Of a DNA stretch of 64,000 nt, positions 11,166 through 24,875 are shown piece after piece. Below the pieces are notes generated by a model. It was not told the DNA's origin, made no database searches, and saw only the letters and a list, made by a program, of their open reading frames with translations. A program made the position numbers and the translations under genes. The DNA is from Proteles cristata cristata (Eukaryota > Chordata > Mammalia > Carnivora > Hyaenidae), in the NCBI GenBank assembly GCA_017311185.1, contig JAESUZ010000479.1:27111-91110 (forward strand). Reading direction: 5' to 3'. How positions within the stretch are numbered: the first letter of the stretch is position 1; each line of letters opens with the position of its first letter.

Positions 11166-14100
11166 TATATACACAGAATAAGTGTGTGATAAGAGGGAGT
11201 TGTTATTTTACAAAAACTACAAAAATTTAATGAATTCCAAAATTTGGCCTTGAGTAAGAGGCTTATAAAATACTTAAAATAAAAACTATAAAAATCTAGC
11301 TGGCTCCCATTGGACTTCTACTTCTCCTCCTGCTATATACAAATAAAAAAAAATAGACAGTGTATATAATGCAAACATAAGACTCTTAAAGAAAGAGCAA
11401 GGAAGGTAGACAGAACACTCAGGGCTCCAGGAAAAATGATTCCTTGGCTGTTGTTTCTGCCTTATGTATGGAAGCATGGAGCTGGAGAACCATGCAGTGT
11501 TAATGGTACAGACCAAAGAAACCTCTCCCTCTAGTTGACTGTCTCTAGCCATACGACCAGGAAAGGAGCAGCCCAACAAAACAGAAAAGTTTTAGAAAAG
11601 AACTGCTATCTTCTAGCCAAACAGAGAAAAACTAGATCCTAGGCCAACCCCATTAGCAAAGGCCACATGAGGGGCCTGCTCTCCATTCTCTCCACATTGT
11701 AATGAGATGCCCCAAATGCTCTGCCAGAAGGTGTCACAAAAGGCCAGGTAACAAGCTGGGAATTGCATCCTGAATGGGGGTATGGAGACCCCCCACCCAC
11801 AGTGTCAGAGACGGATGTCCACCTCCACCCTGTGGTAATGAGGAACTTCTTCTCCTCCCCACTGAGGTTGTGTCCAAGGAGTCAGGACTTTTATCTTCCT
11901 TGATGCGGTGTCAGTGTAGAACATTTGAAGAGCAACAATGAAGCACCCCTCAGCAAGCCAGCCACGTGGTATCACTGGGCCAAGTGAGGAACCTGGACTT
12001 CAACTCTCACCTGACAAGGATGGAGCAAAGACCCCTTTTCCTTCCATGGCAATGTCAAAGAAAGCCAGCTAGCATAGAAGGTTTAAATAAAATCCATACT
12101 GTCATAACATAATACCCAAAGTGTCCAAATTTCAGTTGAAGATACGAAGCATCAGGAAAATCCCAACCTGAATGGACAAAAAAGACAATCAACAGACATC
12201 AACATCAAGATACAAGAGATGTTAGATTTATTTAAGAAAGATTTTAAAGCAACCATGAAAAGAATGCTTCATGAGGAATGACAGACACACTTAAAACAAA
12301 AGAACAGAAAAAGTCTAGGCAAATAGAAGATATACATTTAAATAAAAGAGATATCATAGAACAGAAAATTTATAGAAACTGAAATTAAATTGGACTTAAC
12401 AACAGCCTCAAGAGAAAAGAGGAAGAATCAGTGAACTGGATTTGATAGAACAGTAGACATTACCCAATTGGAATGGCCCAAGGAAAAAGATACAGAAAGG
12501 AAGCATGAACAAAGTTTCAGGGACCTGTAGGTCTATTAAAAACATAATAACAGTTCTATTCCTAAAACCAATACTCCACTGTTCATTTAGTAACTTGAAT
12601 AGATAACAACAGCAACAACAACAACATTCATGGCACGAGTCCCTGAAAGAAAAGAGAAAGAAGTTGAGTCAAAAACACTATTCAATGAAATAATGGCTGA
12701 AAAATCTCCCAATTTGACAAAAGACATAATTCTACAGATTCAAGAAATTGAGCAGATCCCAAACAGGATAAACCCAAAGAAATCCATATGGAGAAACATC
12801 ATAGCCACATAGTAATATAAAGACAAAAAAAAATCTTGGCAAATACTGAGTGGAAAAGAGTACTTTTTCTCCAGAGGAAATACAATTTGAATGGGAATAA
12901 AGCTCTTTCCAGAAATTACAGAGGCCGCAATATTTTTTAAGTAGTGAAAGTAAAGAGCTATCACCCCAGAATCCTATACTTCATAATTATCTTTCAACAA
13001 TAAAAGGAATTCAATACATTCTGAGATGAAGGAAAAAGGAAGAATTCCCACCATCAGAGATCCCCTAAAAAACAGCTAAATGAAGTTCTCTAAACAGAAA
13101 GAAATGCTAAAAGAAGTTAGCTTTGGAACATCAGGAAATAAAAACAAATGTAAAGAGTAAAAAAAATGTATATAGAAAATATATTTTCCTTCTCCTATTG
13201 AGTTTTCCAAATTATGCTTGGACACTTGATTGTTGAAACAAAAATTATAGTACTTTCTCATGTGGCTGTCAACATATGTAGAGAAAATATTTACAACAAT
13301 TAGATTTTAAGCAAGGCTAGCATGGGGGAATAAAGGGAGGTAAAATTCCTAAACTTTACTCAAATTACTAAGTATCTACACTAGTACACTGAGATTTTTT
13401 TAAAAAGCCTTATAAAGGGATGCATTAAAAAACAGAGATAATTCAAAATGGAACCAAAAAAGAGAAAAAATAAAAAGTTCAACTAACCCACAGAACCCCA
13501 GTAAAAAAGACACAGAATTGAAAAACAAAGAATAAACAGAAAAAATAAAATGGTAGGCATAAGCCTTAACAATTTAATAATTACATAAGTTAAATTGCCT
13601 AAATACATCATTTAAAAGGCAAAGATGGCAAAGTGAACTGAAAAATCATGATTCAACTGTGTTATCACCTATAAGAAACCCACTTCAAATAGGATTACAT
13701 AGAAAAAAAGTAAGATATATGCAAACAGTCAAAAGAAAGGAGGAAACTGTGTTAACATCTGATAAACTAGACTTCAGAGTGAAGAAAATTACCAGTGACG
13801 GGTGACAGAGAGGAACAGTACAGAATGCTACAAGGGTCAGGCCACCAAGAAGACTTAGCAATCTCAAATGTGTATGTACCAAACAACAAGGCTGCATCAC
13901 ATCTGAGGCAAAACCTGAGAGAACTGAAACCAAAAATAGCAAACCCACGGTTGTCGTTGGAGACTTCAACCCCCACCCCCCTGACTGCACTTGAACAAAC
14001 AACTAGACAGAAGAACGCTAAAAAGATGGAAGAACAGCAACACCATTAACCAACAGGATCAAGCTGACACATCAAGACAGACGGTATCCTGGGTCAGCAA

Positions 14101-14561
14101 ACAAAAGCAACAGATGTAACAGGACTGAAATCATATGGATGTGTTTGTTGTCCACACTGGAGTCAAACTAGAAATCAGAAGTGTGGAAAACTGTCCCCAA
14201 ATACTAGAAACTAACCACTGCACTTTTAAATACCCGTCAGTCGAAGAGGAGTCCGCAGAAGTAAACCATACATTGCTCCAAATGAAAATGAAAATACCAC
14301 CTCTAGAAGGCGTGGGACAGGGCCCCGGCAGCGCTGGAGGGAACAGACCACACTAAGTGTAAACATTAGAAGATGAGCATTTTCACGTCAGAGACCTAGG
14401 CTTCCACCTGCAGAGCCTAGAAAAGTCAACAAAAAGCAAGCAGAGGGAGAAGAATTACAGAAGAGAACAGAAATCAGTGAGATTAAAAGCACAAGAACAA
14501 TAAAGGAAATCAATGAAATGCAAAGCTTTTTCTTTGAAAGGATCAACAAAATTGACATCTC

Positions 14562-14597
14562 TCTGTCTCTTTGTCTCACACACATGCACACACACAG
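14562..14597. repeat. Short CTCTGT/CACACA tract inside L1 ORF2
   Basis: A 'ctctctgtctctttgtctc' run followed by 'acacacatgcacacacaca' replaces the usual ORF2 sequence. It is the counterpart of the longer TG/AG repeat at 5095-5153 in opposite orientation. Confidence 0.75.
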
Positions 14598-16772
14598 AAG
14601 AGAGGGCACAGAAGACCAGTACCAGGAATAGTACCAGAGGATATTACTATGGATCCTGCAGATATCAAGGTGGTGACAAAGGAGTAAAATGGACAAATCT
14701 GCACACATAAACCTGACAACTTAGATAAAATGGACCAATTCCTTGAAAAGGGCAAACTACCAAACTTATTATTATAAAGTATATAATTTGGATAACTTTT
14801 TAACTATTCAGGAAATCTAATTTGTAACTAAAAGCATCCCATAAAGGTAACCTCCAGGCTCAGATTATTTTCATGATGAATGTTACCAATTCTTTATAGA
14901 AGAATTGACACCAACTAAATCTTGTAGGAAATAGAAGAGGCAAAAAAAATCTTCCCAATTTATTATACTAAAATTAAAACTAGACAAAGCAGTACAACAA
15001 AGACAACTTTAGACCCATACCTTTTATGGAAACAGACTAAAAAGTCCTTAACAAAATTGTAGTGAATAAAATAAGAATTATATAAAATGAAATATGAATT
15101 ATTCACCATACCAGGCAAGGCTGGTTTAACATTAAAAACATTGATGAAGGTTATACATCATATTAACAGGCTAAAGGAGAAAATCACATGATCATATTAA
15201 TTGATGCAGAAAAAACATCTAGCAAAATGTTAACACTCTATCATAATAAAAAGCTCTCTGAGAAATAGGAATAATAGAGAAACCTTTTTAATTTCATAAA
15301 AAAGCCTGTAAAAATCCTACAACTAACATTATACTAAAGGTAAAAGACAGCACTGCTTTCCCTTAAGATGGAATAGTTAAGAATGTCTGCTCTCATCCAT
15401 CTAGTGCAACTTAGCACTGAAAGTCTTTTTGCTGAAACCAGACAAGAAAGGAAAATAAATGGCATGCAGATTGGATAAGAAAAGCATCAGACTGTTGCCA
15501 TTTACAGATTACATGATTCTCTGCTTATAAAATCTGAAATAATTACAAAATCTCTTAGAAATAAGTGAATTTAACAAGTTCACAGGATACAAGATCAACA
15601 TACAAAAATCAATTGTATTTCTTTACAGTAACAATGAGAACATGGGGAACAAAATTAGAAATATAGACCTACTTACAAAGCATGTCCTATATACTAAAAC
15701 CTATAAAACCTTTATGCGAGAAGTCAAAGATCCGAGTAAATGGAGAGATACCTGGTTCGTGAACTGGAAAACCCAACATAGTAAAGAATTAATTCTTCCC
15801 CAATTGTGGTACAAGTTTAACACACTTTCTATCAAAATACGAGGAAGAGTTTTTTGTAGATATAGACAATATTGTTCTAAAATGGATATAGAAAGGCAAA
15901 GTAAATATAAAGCTAAAATAATTTAACAACTCTCAAAACTCGACAGTAAAAGAAACAAAAATTTCTATTAGAAATTGGGCAAAAGACATGAACAGCAATT
16001 TCACTGAACAGAGTATGTTGATGGTAAATGACATAAAAAAAAACACATGAAAATATGTTATCAACATCATTAACCATCAGGGAATGAAAACTAAAATTGT
16101 AAGGAGATATATCACAATTACCTAGCCAAATGGATAAGAAAAAAATAATGATAATACCAAATGCTGATACGGTTGCAGAGAAACTAGGTCACTTATATAT
16201 TGTAGGTAGGAATATAAAATGGCACATCTACTCTTGCAAACAATTGGTCAGTGTCTTAAAAAACTAACCATGTAGCTACCATATGATTGAACAATTGCTA
16301 TCTTGGGCATTTATTTCAGATAAATGAAACCTTATGTGCACGCAAAAATCTGCACAACAGTTTTCACAGACAAAGCCTAGAAACAGCCCAGATGTCCTTC
16401 AACACGTGAATGGTTGACAAACTGTGGTATATCTATACCATGAAACTGTACTCAGCAATAAAAAGGAATGAGCAACAAAGTGCATGAATACCCAAAGAAA
16501 TATGCTGAGTGAAGGAAAGACAAACCCAAAGGTTATGCACTGCATGTTTCTATTTATAGAACATTCTTGAAATGACAAAATTGCAGTGATGGAGAACAGA
16601 TTAGTCCTTGACAGGAATTAAGGATGGGACAGGAGATAGGGACCAATGGGGATGGATATGTTCTGTGTCTTGACTGTATGTGCCAATATCTGCTTATATT
16701 GCACTATGGCTTTGCAAGGTATCAGTGGAAGAACCAGATAAAGGTGCATGAGTTTTCATCAAATTATTTCTT

Positions 16773-16990
16773 TTTTTTTTTTAATGTTTTATTTATTTCT
16801 AGGATAGTGAGAGAGACAGTGTGAACAGGGGAGGGTCAGAGAGAGAGGGAGTGACAGACTCTGAAACAGGCTCCAGGCTCTGAGCTGGCAGTCAGCACAG
16901 AGCCCGACGCGGGGCTCGAACCCACGAACCGCGAGATCATGACCCGAGTGAAAGTCGGACGCTTAACCGACTAAGCCACCCAGGCGCCCC
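16773..16990 (-). mobile_element. CAN SINE, young subgroup, antisense
   Basis: Complete element with head, A/B boxes and tail. A 16-bp exact TSD (catcaaattatttctt) lies at 16757-16772 and 16993-17008. It is inserted in the 3' UTR of the old L1. Confidence 0.97.
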
Positions 16991-17068
16991 ATCATCAAAT
17001 TATTTCTTACAACTGCCTGTGAATCTACACTTATTTCAAAATATTTTCATTTAATTAAAAAAAGGTGT

Positions 17069-17940
17069 TCTGACTAGGTGCAGGTTCTTCAAATTTTGTT
17101 TTACGGAGCATGCCTGAAACTCGGTTGCCTGGTGCTGCAGGGACCTTTGCTAAGGATGGCCCCCTAATGGAGTGGGCACCAGAGCCTCAGGTGCCCTACC
17201 TCTGCAACAGCTTCATGGATTTAAGCATCTTTAGCTACTCAAGTTCTCACAGTTAGGAGTTCTTTGTTTGGGGAGATTTGGAGCCTGGGGATGGGAGAGA
17301 ATGGGAAACAGATCTCTACGAACCTGACTCAAGTGCGCTTTAGATACTCTGAATTGATTCCCTTCTACAGAATGAGGTTTTTATAATCTTTACAACAGTG
17401 TGGCTCTCTTCTTCCATATCCCCTGCCCATAATAGCTTTTATGTGTTTTGTGAGTCATTTATGGGTGCTCTTTCATGCAAATTAATAGAGCTCTTGATTC
17501 AAACGTCATACAATAAGAATTTCAGAGGTTAAATACATAGGGACTACAGATATATTTCACAATCCATGTTCCTTCCTTCACTCTGCTTTCTTAGTATTCA
17601 TGTGACAACATTCATCCTCCGTTGTCAAATCCAGGCACAACACCCAGAAAGAGACAAGGAAAGATGAATCTTTTCCTGTTTCTTTCTCATAGGAGATAAA
17701 GCCCTGTTTCCAGAAACCATCCACCTCCATACCTCATAATTTTATCTCATCATCCTATTGGCCAGAATGGGGTCACATGCCCATTCTTGAAGAGGCCAAG
17801 TCCCCAGAGGCAGGTGCGCAGCTGTGAGAGGACGGTGGGTGTCTGAAACGCCATCTGTGATGGAGGCCAGAGAAAGTGTTGGATGCTGAGAAGGCACTAT
17901 TCCCTGCTAGGGATGGAATGTTTCTACTCTGCACATGCAC
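17069..17940. other. Unique stretch with a possible ancient repeat piece
   Basis: No gene is seen. Around 17735-17800 the block 'ggccagaatggggtcacatg' resembles a common old mammalian repeat, but I cannot name the family. Confidence 0.45.
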
Positions 17941-17944
17941 ATGT

Positions 17945-18092
17945 TAACATTAGTTCCTACAGCAACTTTATGGAGAAAGTGGCGTAAATGCCCAGTTTAG
18001 AGAAGAATGTGAGTTTCATAGTGGTTAACTCACACAGCCTCATGGAGCTAGTAAGTGGCAGGGCTGGGGTCTGAAGAGAGTTTAACAACAGA
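17945..18092 (-). repeat. MIR SINE fragment, antisense
   Basis: The core 'agctagtaagtggcagggct' (18047-18066), preceded by 'cagtttagagaagaatg', is the reverse complement of the MIR central region. Confidence 0.7.
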
Positions 18093-18094
18093 CA

Positions 18095-20795
18095 TGTCTT
18101 CATTCTAAATGAAAACCTCTTTTTGACTGTTATTCTGAGGATTTGCACTGTCTAAATAACTTCTTTATGATACAAGTTTGTTAATTATTTTTTGATGAAA
18201 GGTAAGGTTTTCAGCTAGTGTTATTACTTGGTCCGGATGTGGGCAGATTGCTCTGCCCCTTTAAATCTGGGGTTCATCCTTTTGCTTGTAAATAGTCTAA
18301 GCAGAACCGATGCAGATGTAGAGGAGTCTGGAAAGGAACAGCCAAAGTTACCCATTTTAACAAATCTTATGCTGATTTTCCACTTCTCTTATGGGTACCA
18401 GACGAGTATAATTTCCTGTTTCACTGACTGATCATTCATTGTCTTTGAGGTTTATGGATGGGGCACTGACCATCCGTGGATTCCTACACAAATATTCCTC
18501 TGGCAAATAGCTAATTGTTTGTAAATGTGGTTACAGATTTCTCAAAGAAATATACCAAGCTGTAGGACCTCTTTCTGTATGATAGAAGGAAAATTGGAAA
18601 GCATAGAAGTATGGAAAACTCCATTCCCTTAAACTGGAATTTTTGACTTAAGCAGAACATTGCATTTTATTCCAAACAGTATCCCAAGCATTACCTGTTT
18701 CAGAGATTCCCAAGGAGTTATTTGGTGGTTTGTTTGTACGTGGTATATAGCAGGCACTCAGTAAGTGTTTGCTGGCCAGCTTTTGTTGTTGGGTCTGGAA
18801 GTTTTCTTACAGCACTTAGCTATTATAAGGATTTAGAATTGCAGATATTGTAGATTAATGATCCTTTAAAAGCAGCAAAATCAAAAGTGAACTGAGTTTT
18901 TTTTTTTCTTACTATGCTCTTCAGAGCTATTTTGGTTTGGCTTCAGCATCTGTTATGGAGAAGGATTTGAAGAAAGTCATATTTCATTTGTAATTCGTCC
19001 TCATCTTAGGTTTGCAGGCAGTGCCTCCAATCCCTATGGGTATCTCTGCCAGCCTAGACTAAATAGTGATGATTCTATATTTACAACATGCATCAGAGTT
19101 TAAACAACAAGAGAAGCAGAAGATATACTTTTAAATTCTCATCAACATTTAAATACATTCAAGTTTTTTTTTAAATAAATACAATGTGTGTTGAGTACCC
19201 ACCTTTGCTAAGTTCCCCTGTGTGTATGCCTGCGTGTGTGTGTATGTGTGCACATGTGTGCACACACACTTGTGTGCCTGTATGTGAGAAAGTGGTGGAG
19301 GGGAAACCCTGGAGACTGTGTATAATTGGATTCAGTCAGCATTCTGAGTAACTGTTCGTGAAAATATTATAGTTCTACCCATAGGGTGAGAACTGACATA
19401 AATATCACAGGAGCTCCTTTCTGGAAGGTTTTGTACAAGCAAAGTTGTTTAAGGCTCAGCCAGATTGCTCAGCAATATTACATATTTATTTAACTTCTTT
19501 ATTTTTTGTTTCATAGCTCCTGGGACTAGGCATTAGGACTCATTCATAAGGAGCCTTGCTATGTTTCTCTGAAGTTTATTTTACAGTAGAAGAATATTTT
19601 CAATAAATTACAGAACCTGTGAAATGCATATGTTGTTTATGGACATTGACTAGTATTTTCACTATCCTTGCAAGATTTTTACATCAACCATTGTTTTTCA
19701 TTTCAAAACTATAGGTCAGACAACAGTATTGATATTACGATCTTTCTAAACCTTCTCCTCTGGCATAAGGAACAAATGGTTTCCTTTCATCCTTTGCTCT
19801 GTTAGTTCTTATCAACACCCTCATTATTTAAATGAGAATTAGCACTGTGGTCAGGGAGGACTTTATTAGGGGATCATTCTCAAGGCATAGCAAAGAAAAG
19901 ACAAAATAAACGTCAGAATCATGGCCCAAAACTAATTTTGTAAAAGAAACTTTTCTATTTAAATAACAGAGAAACTGTATATCCAAAGACCTTGAATGTT
20001 TTTAAGATTTGAAAAATAACTTTTAACTGAACTAGAAAATGACAGTAGTTCCATGTTACAAACAGAGAGGATGATCAGTGTGATTTTTGTAACTTGTGTA
20101 AGAACAAGCACGGAGCTGATGTCGCGGCACTTGAGGACAGCCATCTGTGGATGGACCTACCCTTACCCAGCTTCGTAAGTTTTGGCTTTTGGGATCCTGG
20201 CTTCCTTATGTGGCTGGCTGTTGGGTAAACCACTCATTCCTTTACTTTGTCCCAAGAGTTGTCATTTCTTCTGTGGGAGCATCTAATGAAAAGGTCCATA
20301 TTGAGCCCACAGAGCACCTGTGTACACCTGAGTCACCTGTGCTTCAGATCGTGCCAAAGCCCAGGTGATAAGCAAGGCCAATCTCTATGGCACTGAAGTG
20401 TCCATCCTGGGCCCAGGCTGGCTGATGGCTTTCACCCTTGTATTTGTTTTGCCTGTTTGTTGTTGTTGCTGTGACACAAACAAAGGTGTGATTTATGTCT
20501 GAATCACCCATGCTATCTAGCCCGTAACTCTACCCCTTTTCTTTTCTGCTCAAGAAAACACTGGAGCACTCACAAGTGATTTTACCATAGGGAGAATTGG
20601 ATACTTTCCAATTTACAAACCTCGGTAATTTACTACTAGTTAGAAAATAGCATTTGGCTCTCCTCACAGCTGAGATGACAGGCAGTGACTCCCTCAGCCG
20701 CTCTGCCCAGACTGTGGCCACGCAGAGTCAGAGCCCCTGAGAAGGCAGAGTGCTCGGGCTAGGGTATAGAGGTCAGAGGAGCCCTTGACCATACA
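18095..20795. other. Repeat-poor, AT-rich unique stretch
   Basis: About 2.7 kb without a recognisable SINE or L1. It holds a degenerate TG repeat at 19218-19284. Short frames (under 75 codons) have no coding features. Repeat exclusion of this length can accompany conserved non-coding sequence, which I cannot test here. Confidence 0.5.
19218..19284. repeat. Imperfect TG/CA repeat
   Basis: Interrupted TGTG runs leading into a CACACACA block and back to TGTG. The CACATGTGTGCACACACA part is self-complementary. Confidence 0.85.
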
Positions 20796-20799
20796 GCAG

Positions 20800-20998
20800 T
20801 TTCTGCAAGTCCTCCTTGCTCACTGCCAGCTAAGCCACACTGGGATGCCTTCTAAGCCTCAGTATTCCTATCTGTAAAATGAGAGAGCCAACCATCAGAC
20901 ACCTATAATTATTAAACAAAGTTACATCATGAAGCATTTAACACAGTACCTGGAACAGAATAAACAATTGATACACATTAGTTCCATTATTACCTAGA
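20800..20998 (+). repeat. MIR SINE, sense
   Basis: Clear MIR order: 'cctcagtattcctatctg', 'taaaatgagag', 'aagcatttaacacagtacct' and 'ggaacagaataaacaattga'. The tRNA-like head is mostly lost. Confidence 0.85.
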
Positions 20999-20999
20999 T

Positions 21000-22883
21000 G
21001 TTATTTGCTTACCTTCCCAAAGAAATGCCTTTGGCAAGTGATTATTTTATTCCAGAGACATCATATAACTAACTTCAAATTCTAAATGTTTCAAAAATTT
21101 TTAGCAGCAGGATCCACTTTATTCCCAAACAAAATCATTACAAAATGACAAGCATGAAATTTAAAGACCATAGCTAATAAAAACAACAATGTATGTCATT
21201 ATTCAATAGTGTTTTGAAAGATGCTACCATTTTACGAGTCAGTGCTTTAAAATATCTTTCTGTAGACAGAGAAATCAACTTTCTCTAGAGGTTTTTACAG
21301 TACCCATGATACTGTGTTTATTCCTGCTACAGCTTTCATACCATTAATATATAATATTTTGGTCATATATTGATGATGCTTTTTAAATTAGCATAAATTC
21401 TTAAAATTATTTTTTCTGTTGCACACATGTCAAAAGTTTAGCAAAATAATATGTGTTTATGTTTGTCTGTATGTGAATTTGTATAAAAATGCAGAAAACA
21501 AGACATCTGTATGTCTGTTTCCTTTTAAACTGTAAAGATGTCACATAAAATTAAACTTCAAACTAAATCAACAGGTATTGGAATTTTTTGGATTTTTGGA
21601 TTATTTGATACTCTAACTGCATTTATATTGCAGAAAGATTTCTTATACTCATTACAATATCCGTCAGTAGAAGTTTTAATACAATTTTTATAAACTGACT
21701 CATTTATTTCTTCAGGGCTGTACAGCAAATTACTTGTAATAATCCTACAAATTCATTTTAACAAGACTTGAATTATTTATTTTCAATTAATCAAGCCATT
21801 AATTCTTTGTACATGCAAAAAAGTTTTTAAAAAGTTTTTCCAACATGTTTTACTTCAAATCACCCCAGGCAGGGACCTAGAACTATTTTGCAAAATTTCA
21901 TTCTATAAATTACCTTGAGGTATCTTTTCTCCCATCTTTGTATATGTTTTGACTTTCTTTCCTGCCACTGACCTGGCTGGAAGGTCACCATCCACTGTGT
22001 CATTTCACATATTGTCACTGTGGTTCTCAGAAGTTAAGGAATCTGTTGATGCATTACAGTTAATCTTGTATTAAGCCAATTAATGGCATCAGATCAATTT
22101 TATTAAAATATATGGTTTTTAATAAAAAATTTTTGAATGCCATGTTTATAATAAACTTTATAAATACGATATAGACAAAATGTAAAGTGTCTTTAATTCC
22201 TCTCAATTTATTCTAGAAAATGTGTACTGATGGGCTATTACAGAGACCACAGGTAGATGAGACGTACCCTGGAAAGGATTTTACTCACATAAGTGGTCAT
22301 GTGGGGACACAGGCTCTTAACACCTGGATTCTCTTCGCAGTGGGCAAGTGATGTGGGGGAGATGAGGTGCACGGGATTGTGAGAGCAGACCAGGATGTCT
22401 AGGGCAGACTACCAGAGGAAAAAAGTAGTTTGGAAATTGTAACTTGACTTGAGGAGATCGATTTGTTACATGTCAGCTGAGAAAGGCAGCTACTTCCATT
22501 GGAATAAACAAGGACTGGGGAATCAGTGTCAGGTTCAAACCCTGGCTCTATCATTCCTAACTACAATATGATGTTTATATTATTAAAATGCAATTTTAGT
22601 TGTTGTATTGCTTTCACCAGCACATCCCAAATTTACAGGGTTTGGAGTATCAAATAAAAGCTGACTATTAAAAAAAAAAGTAAAGTTGGAGGGTTTATTA
22701 TTAGTAAACAGATTTTTCTATCTTAATAATATAAAAACTACACATAACTGCTTCTTTTAGATACTTTGTCTTAAAACTAGCAATGTAAGTTGTTTACATT
22801 TTATGGGTTTTCTTTCCATTTTAAGATGAGTTTATCAAAGAAACAGTAGAAAAGTGTTCTCACAGTGGGGGTAAAAAAAAAAG
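21000..22883. other. AT-rich unique stretch
   Basis: Nearly 1.9 kb with no recognised mobile element apart from a short MIR-like piece near 22525-22560 ('caggttcaaaccctggctc'). No coding frame of 60 codons or more is present between 20722 and 23343. Confidence 0.5.
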
Positions 22884-23176
22884 GGGGGGAAATCAGGAGA
22901 TGCTGGTAAAAGGGTATAAACTTTCAGTTCTAAGATGAGTAAGACTGGAGGATATAATGTAAAACACTGTGACTATGGCTTGTAACACTATTGTATAATT
23001 GAAATTTGCTAAGAGAATAGAACTTAAATGCTCTCACTGAAAAATAAAAATTGTGAGCTGATGGATATGTTAATGGGAGGGGGTAAATTTCACAACATAT
23101 ATCAAATCACTATGATGTACACTTGAAAAATCTCAAATTTTTTTGTCAATTATACCTCAATAAAGCTGAAATAAAT
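22884..23176 (+). mobile_element. L1 3' end (L1MA-type), sense
   Basis: Matches L1 3' UTR blocks: 'ggtaaaagggtataaactt', 'tttgctaagagaatagaac', 'gagctgatggatatgttaa' and 'gtcaattatacctcaataaa'. It is 5'-truncated to about 290 bases. The poly(A) tail has decayed to 'gctgaaataaat'. Confidence 0.88.
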
Positions 23177-24861
23177 TTGAGAAAGACTCGAGTTTAAACA
23201 TGAAAAGAGAGATGAGTAATATTGAGAATCCTTCAAAGAATCTATATTTAAGACAAAATCAGTACTTTACAGAATGGTATATAAACATCAGCTAAAATAT
23301 GAGGCATTCTTTTTACTTATTCTAAAATATTATCTTTTTTATTGTGATTTATCTTTCTGGTGAGACTGTGCTCTGTGGACAGAGCCAAAGTCACAAGTAC
23401 CAGAGTGCAAGGGCACTCTCGTCAGAGACCATCAGCTCCACCCTGATGTTGACAGAAAATGTCTGCTCCTCTGTCATTTCTTCCTCTCTCTTCTTCCGAA
23501 GTCCGTGCTGCATGTTTTATTCTCTGTCATTCTTCAGTTCGACAAATTCCCACCATTGACTGCCTTCTACTTTCCTTCCCTATTGACTTAAGAGTATAGA
23601 AAGCAGAAAGAGCACAGATAAGTTATTTTGCCATCTTTTATTAAAAAAAAAAACCTCAAAACATAATCTACTCTATTGTTACTTTAAAGTTTGTTTACAA
23701 TTCAGTCACTTAACATAATTGAATTTATATAATTTTAACTAATTATTAAATTAGTTTTTCAAAACTTAGTTCCTTTCAATGGCATACATGCTTATGGGAG
23801 ATTGCTCGAGGCAATGGTCATAATTTATCTTTAAAATACTATGTAATGTTCTTTTGGTAACAGCTAAGTAATTGCTAGCGTTTAAATGCCTGTGCACTCA
23901 GATATACGTTTTCTACTCTGCAGCAGGAGAAATACTGGAAAATTCACATTTAGTTTTGGGGGGGACTACGAAATGGAAATTATGTATAACCATTCCTCTT
24001 ATTCAACCACAATGGGTGTGGATCACTCTTTCATAACGGTCTATTTGTAGGGTCCAGAACACAGTATCCAGTAAGGGAAACATAAAATACAAGCCATCAT
24101 GCATAACCATAAAGTGGACGTGTTTATTTTTGTGTAATACAATCAATTTAACAAGAATTTTGAGCCATTTTGTGAAATGTGGCCACTATTTGCTTCTACT
24201 CCAAGTCTTAATGTTAGGAACTCCCTGCTTCTTACCCAGCTCTAGTTTTACACATGGCAAGAACTTGGTAAGTTGTCACACATTCATTGGAATGCTGTCC
24301 TATATCATTCAGACCTTTACTAATTTGCTCATGTCTATGGGCTCCGTTCCTGCACCTAATTAGAAGGAAATCTGGGGCCAGAAGTCAGGGACAGCCGCAG
24401 GGATCTGTCCACAGTGGTGCAAATGCCATGCTTTCTGCAATCCCCATTACTAACTCCAGGGAAGTTCCTTTTGGCCAAGGAGGGAATTTTCCTTGCATTT
24501 TCTCAATCCTGTGATGAATCCAGGGGACTTTGTAAATGTGCTGTCCCCACATTTGCTTGCTAACTCCAAATCAGTGCGGCTGTCATGACCACACCTTATA
24601 AAACTTGGTTCTACCACCTCTCTGTTTGGCATGAACCCACATTGTTCCTTTTGGGAAGTTCCAGGGCGCCGTGTCCCAGACTTTCTGCTTGCCTTGTGCT
24701 GAGGGCACTCCCCGGGCCACATTTTGCTAGGCAGGTCTCATTGCCTTGTGGATGTGCCTTCCAAAGTCAAAGTCTTTGTGATGAGTGTGGTGGCCCAACT
24801 GAAGGATGGAAGGAGGAGTGTTCTGACCTTCTGAACAACCATTTTTGGCTATTCAATCTAT
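23177..24861. other. Unique non-coding stretch
   Basis: No recognised repeat. Overlapping short frames at 24130-24920 on both strands show no domain, and the last one reads into the adjoining SINE. Confidence 0.5.
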
Positions 24862-24875
24862 TCATCTCTTTTCTT

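Larger units (their letters stand above)
11290..17068 (+). mobile_element. Nearly full-length old LINE-1 (L1M type), inactive
   Basis: L1 order is kept on the plus strand: 5' region (about 11290-12090), ORF1-like part (about 12100-13100; 'tggctgaaaaatctcccaat', 'gcagatcccaaacaggataa'), spacer (13100-13690), ORF2 endonuclease (13690-14150), reverse transcriptase (14400-15700; 'gaaaggatcaacaaaattga' near 14535) and C-terminal part to the 3' UTR, with an A-rich end near 17062. Frames are short and broken throughout. ORF2 around 14280-14640 is unusually diverged and resembles 4840-5880 in reverse. A SINE sits at 16773-16990. Confidence 0.85.
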
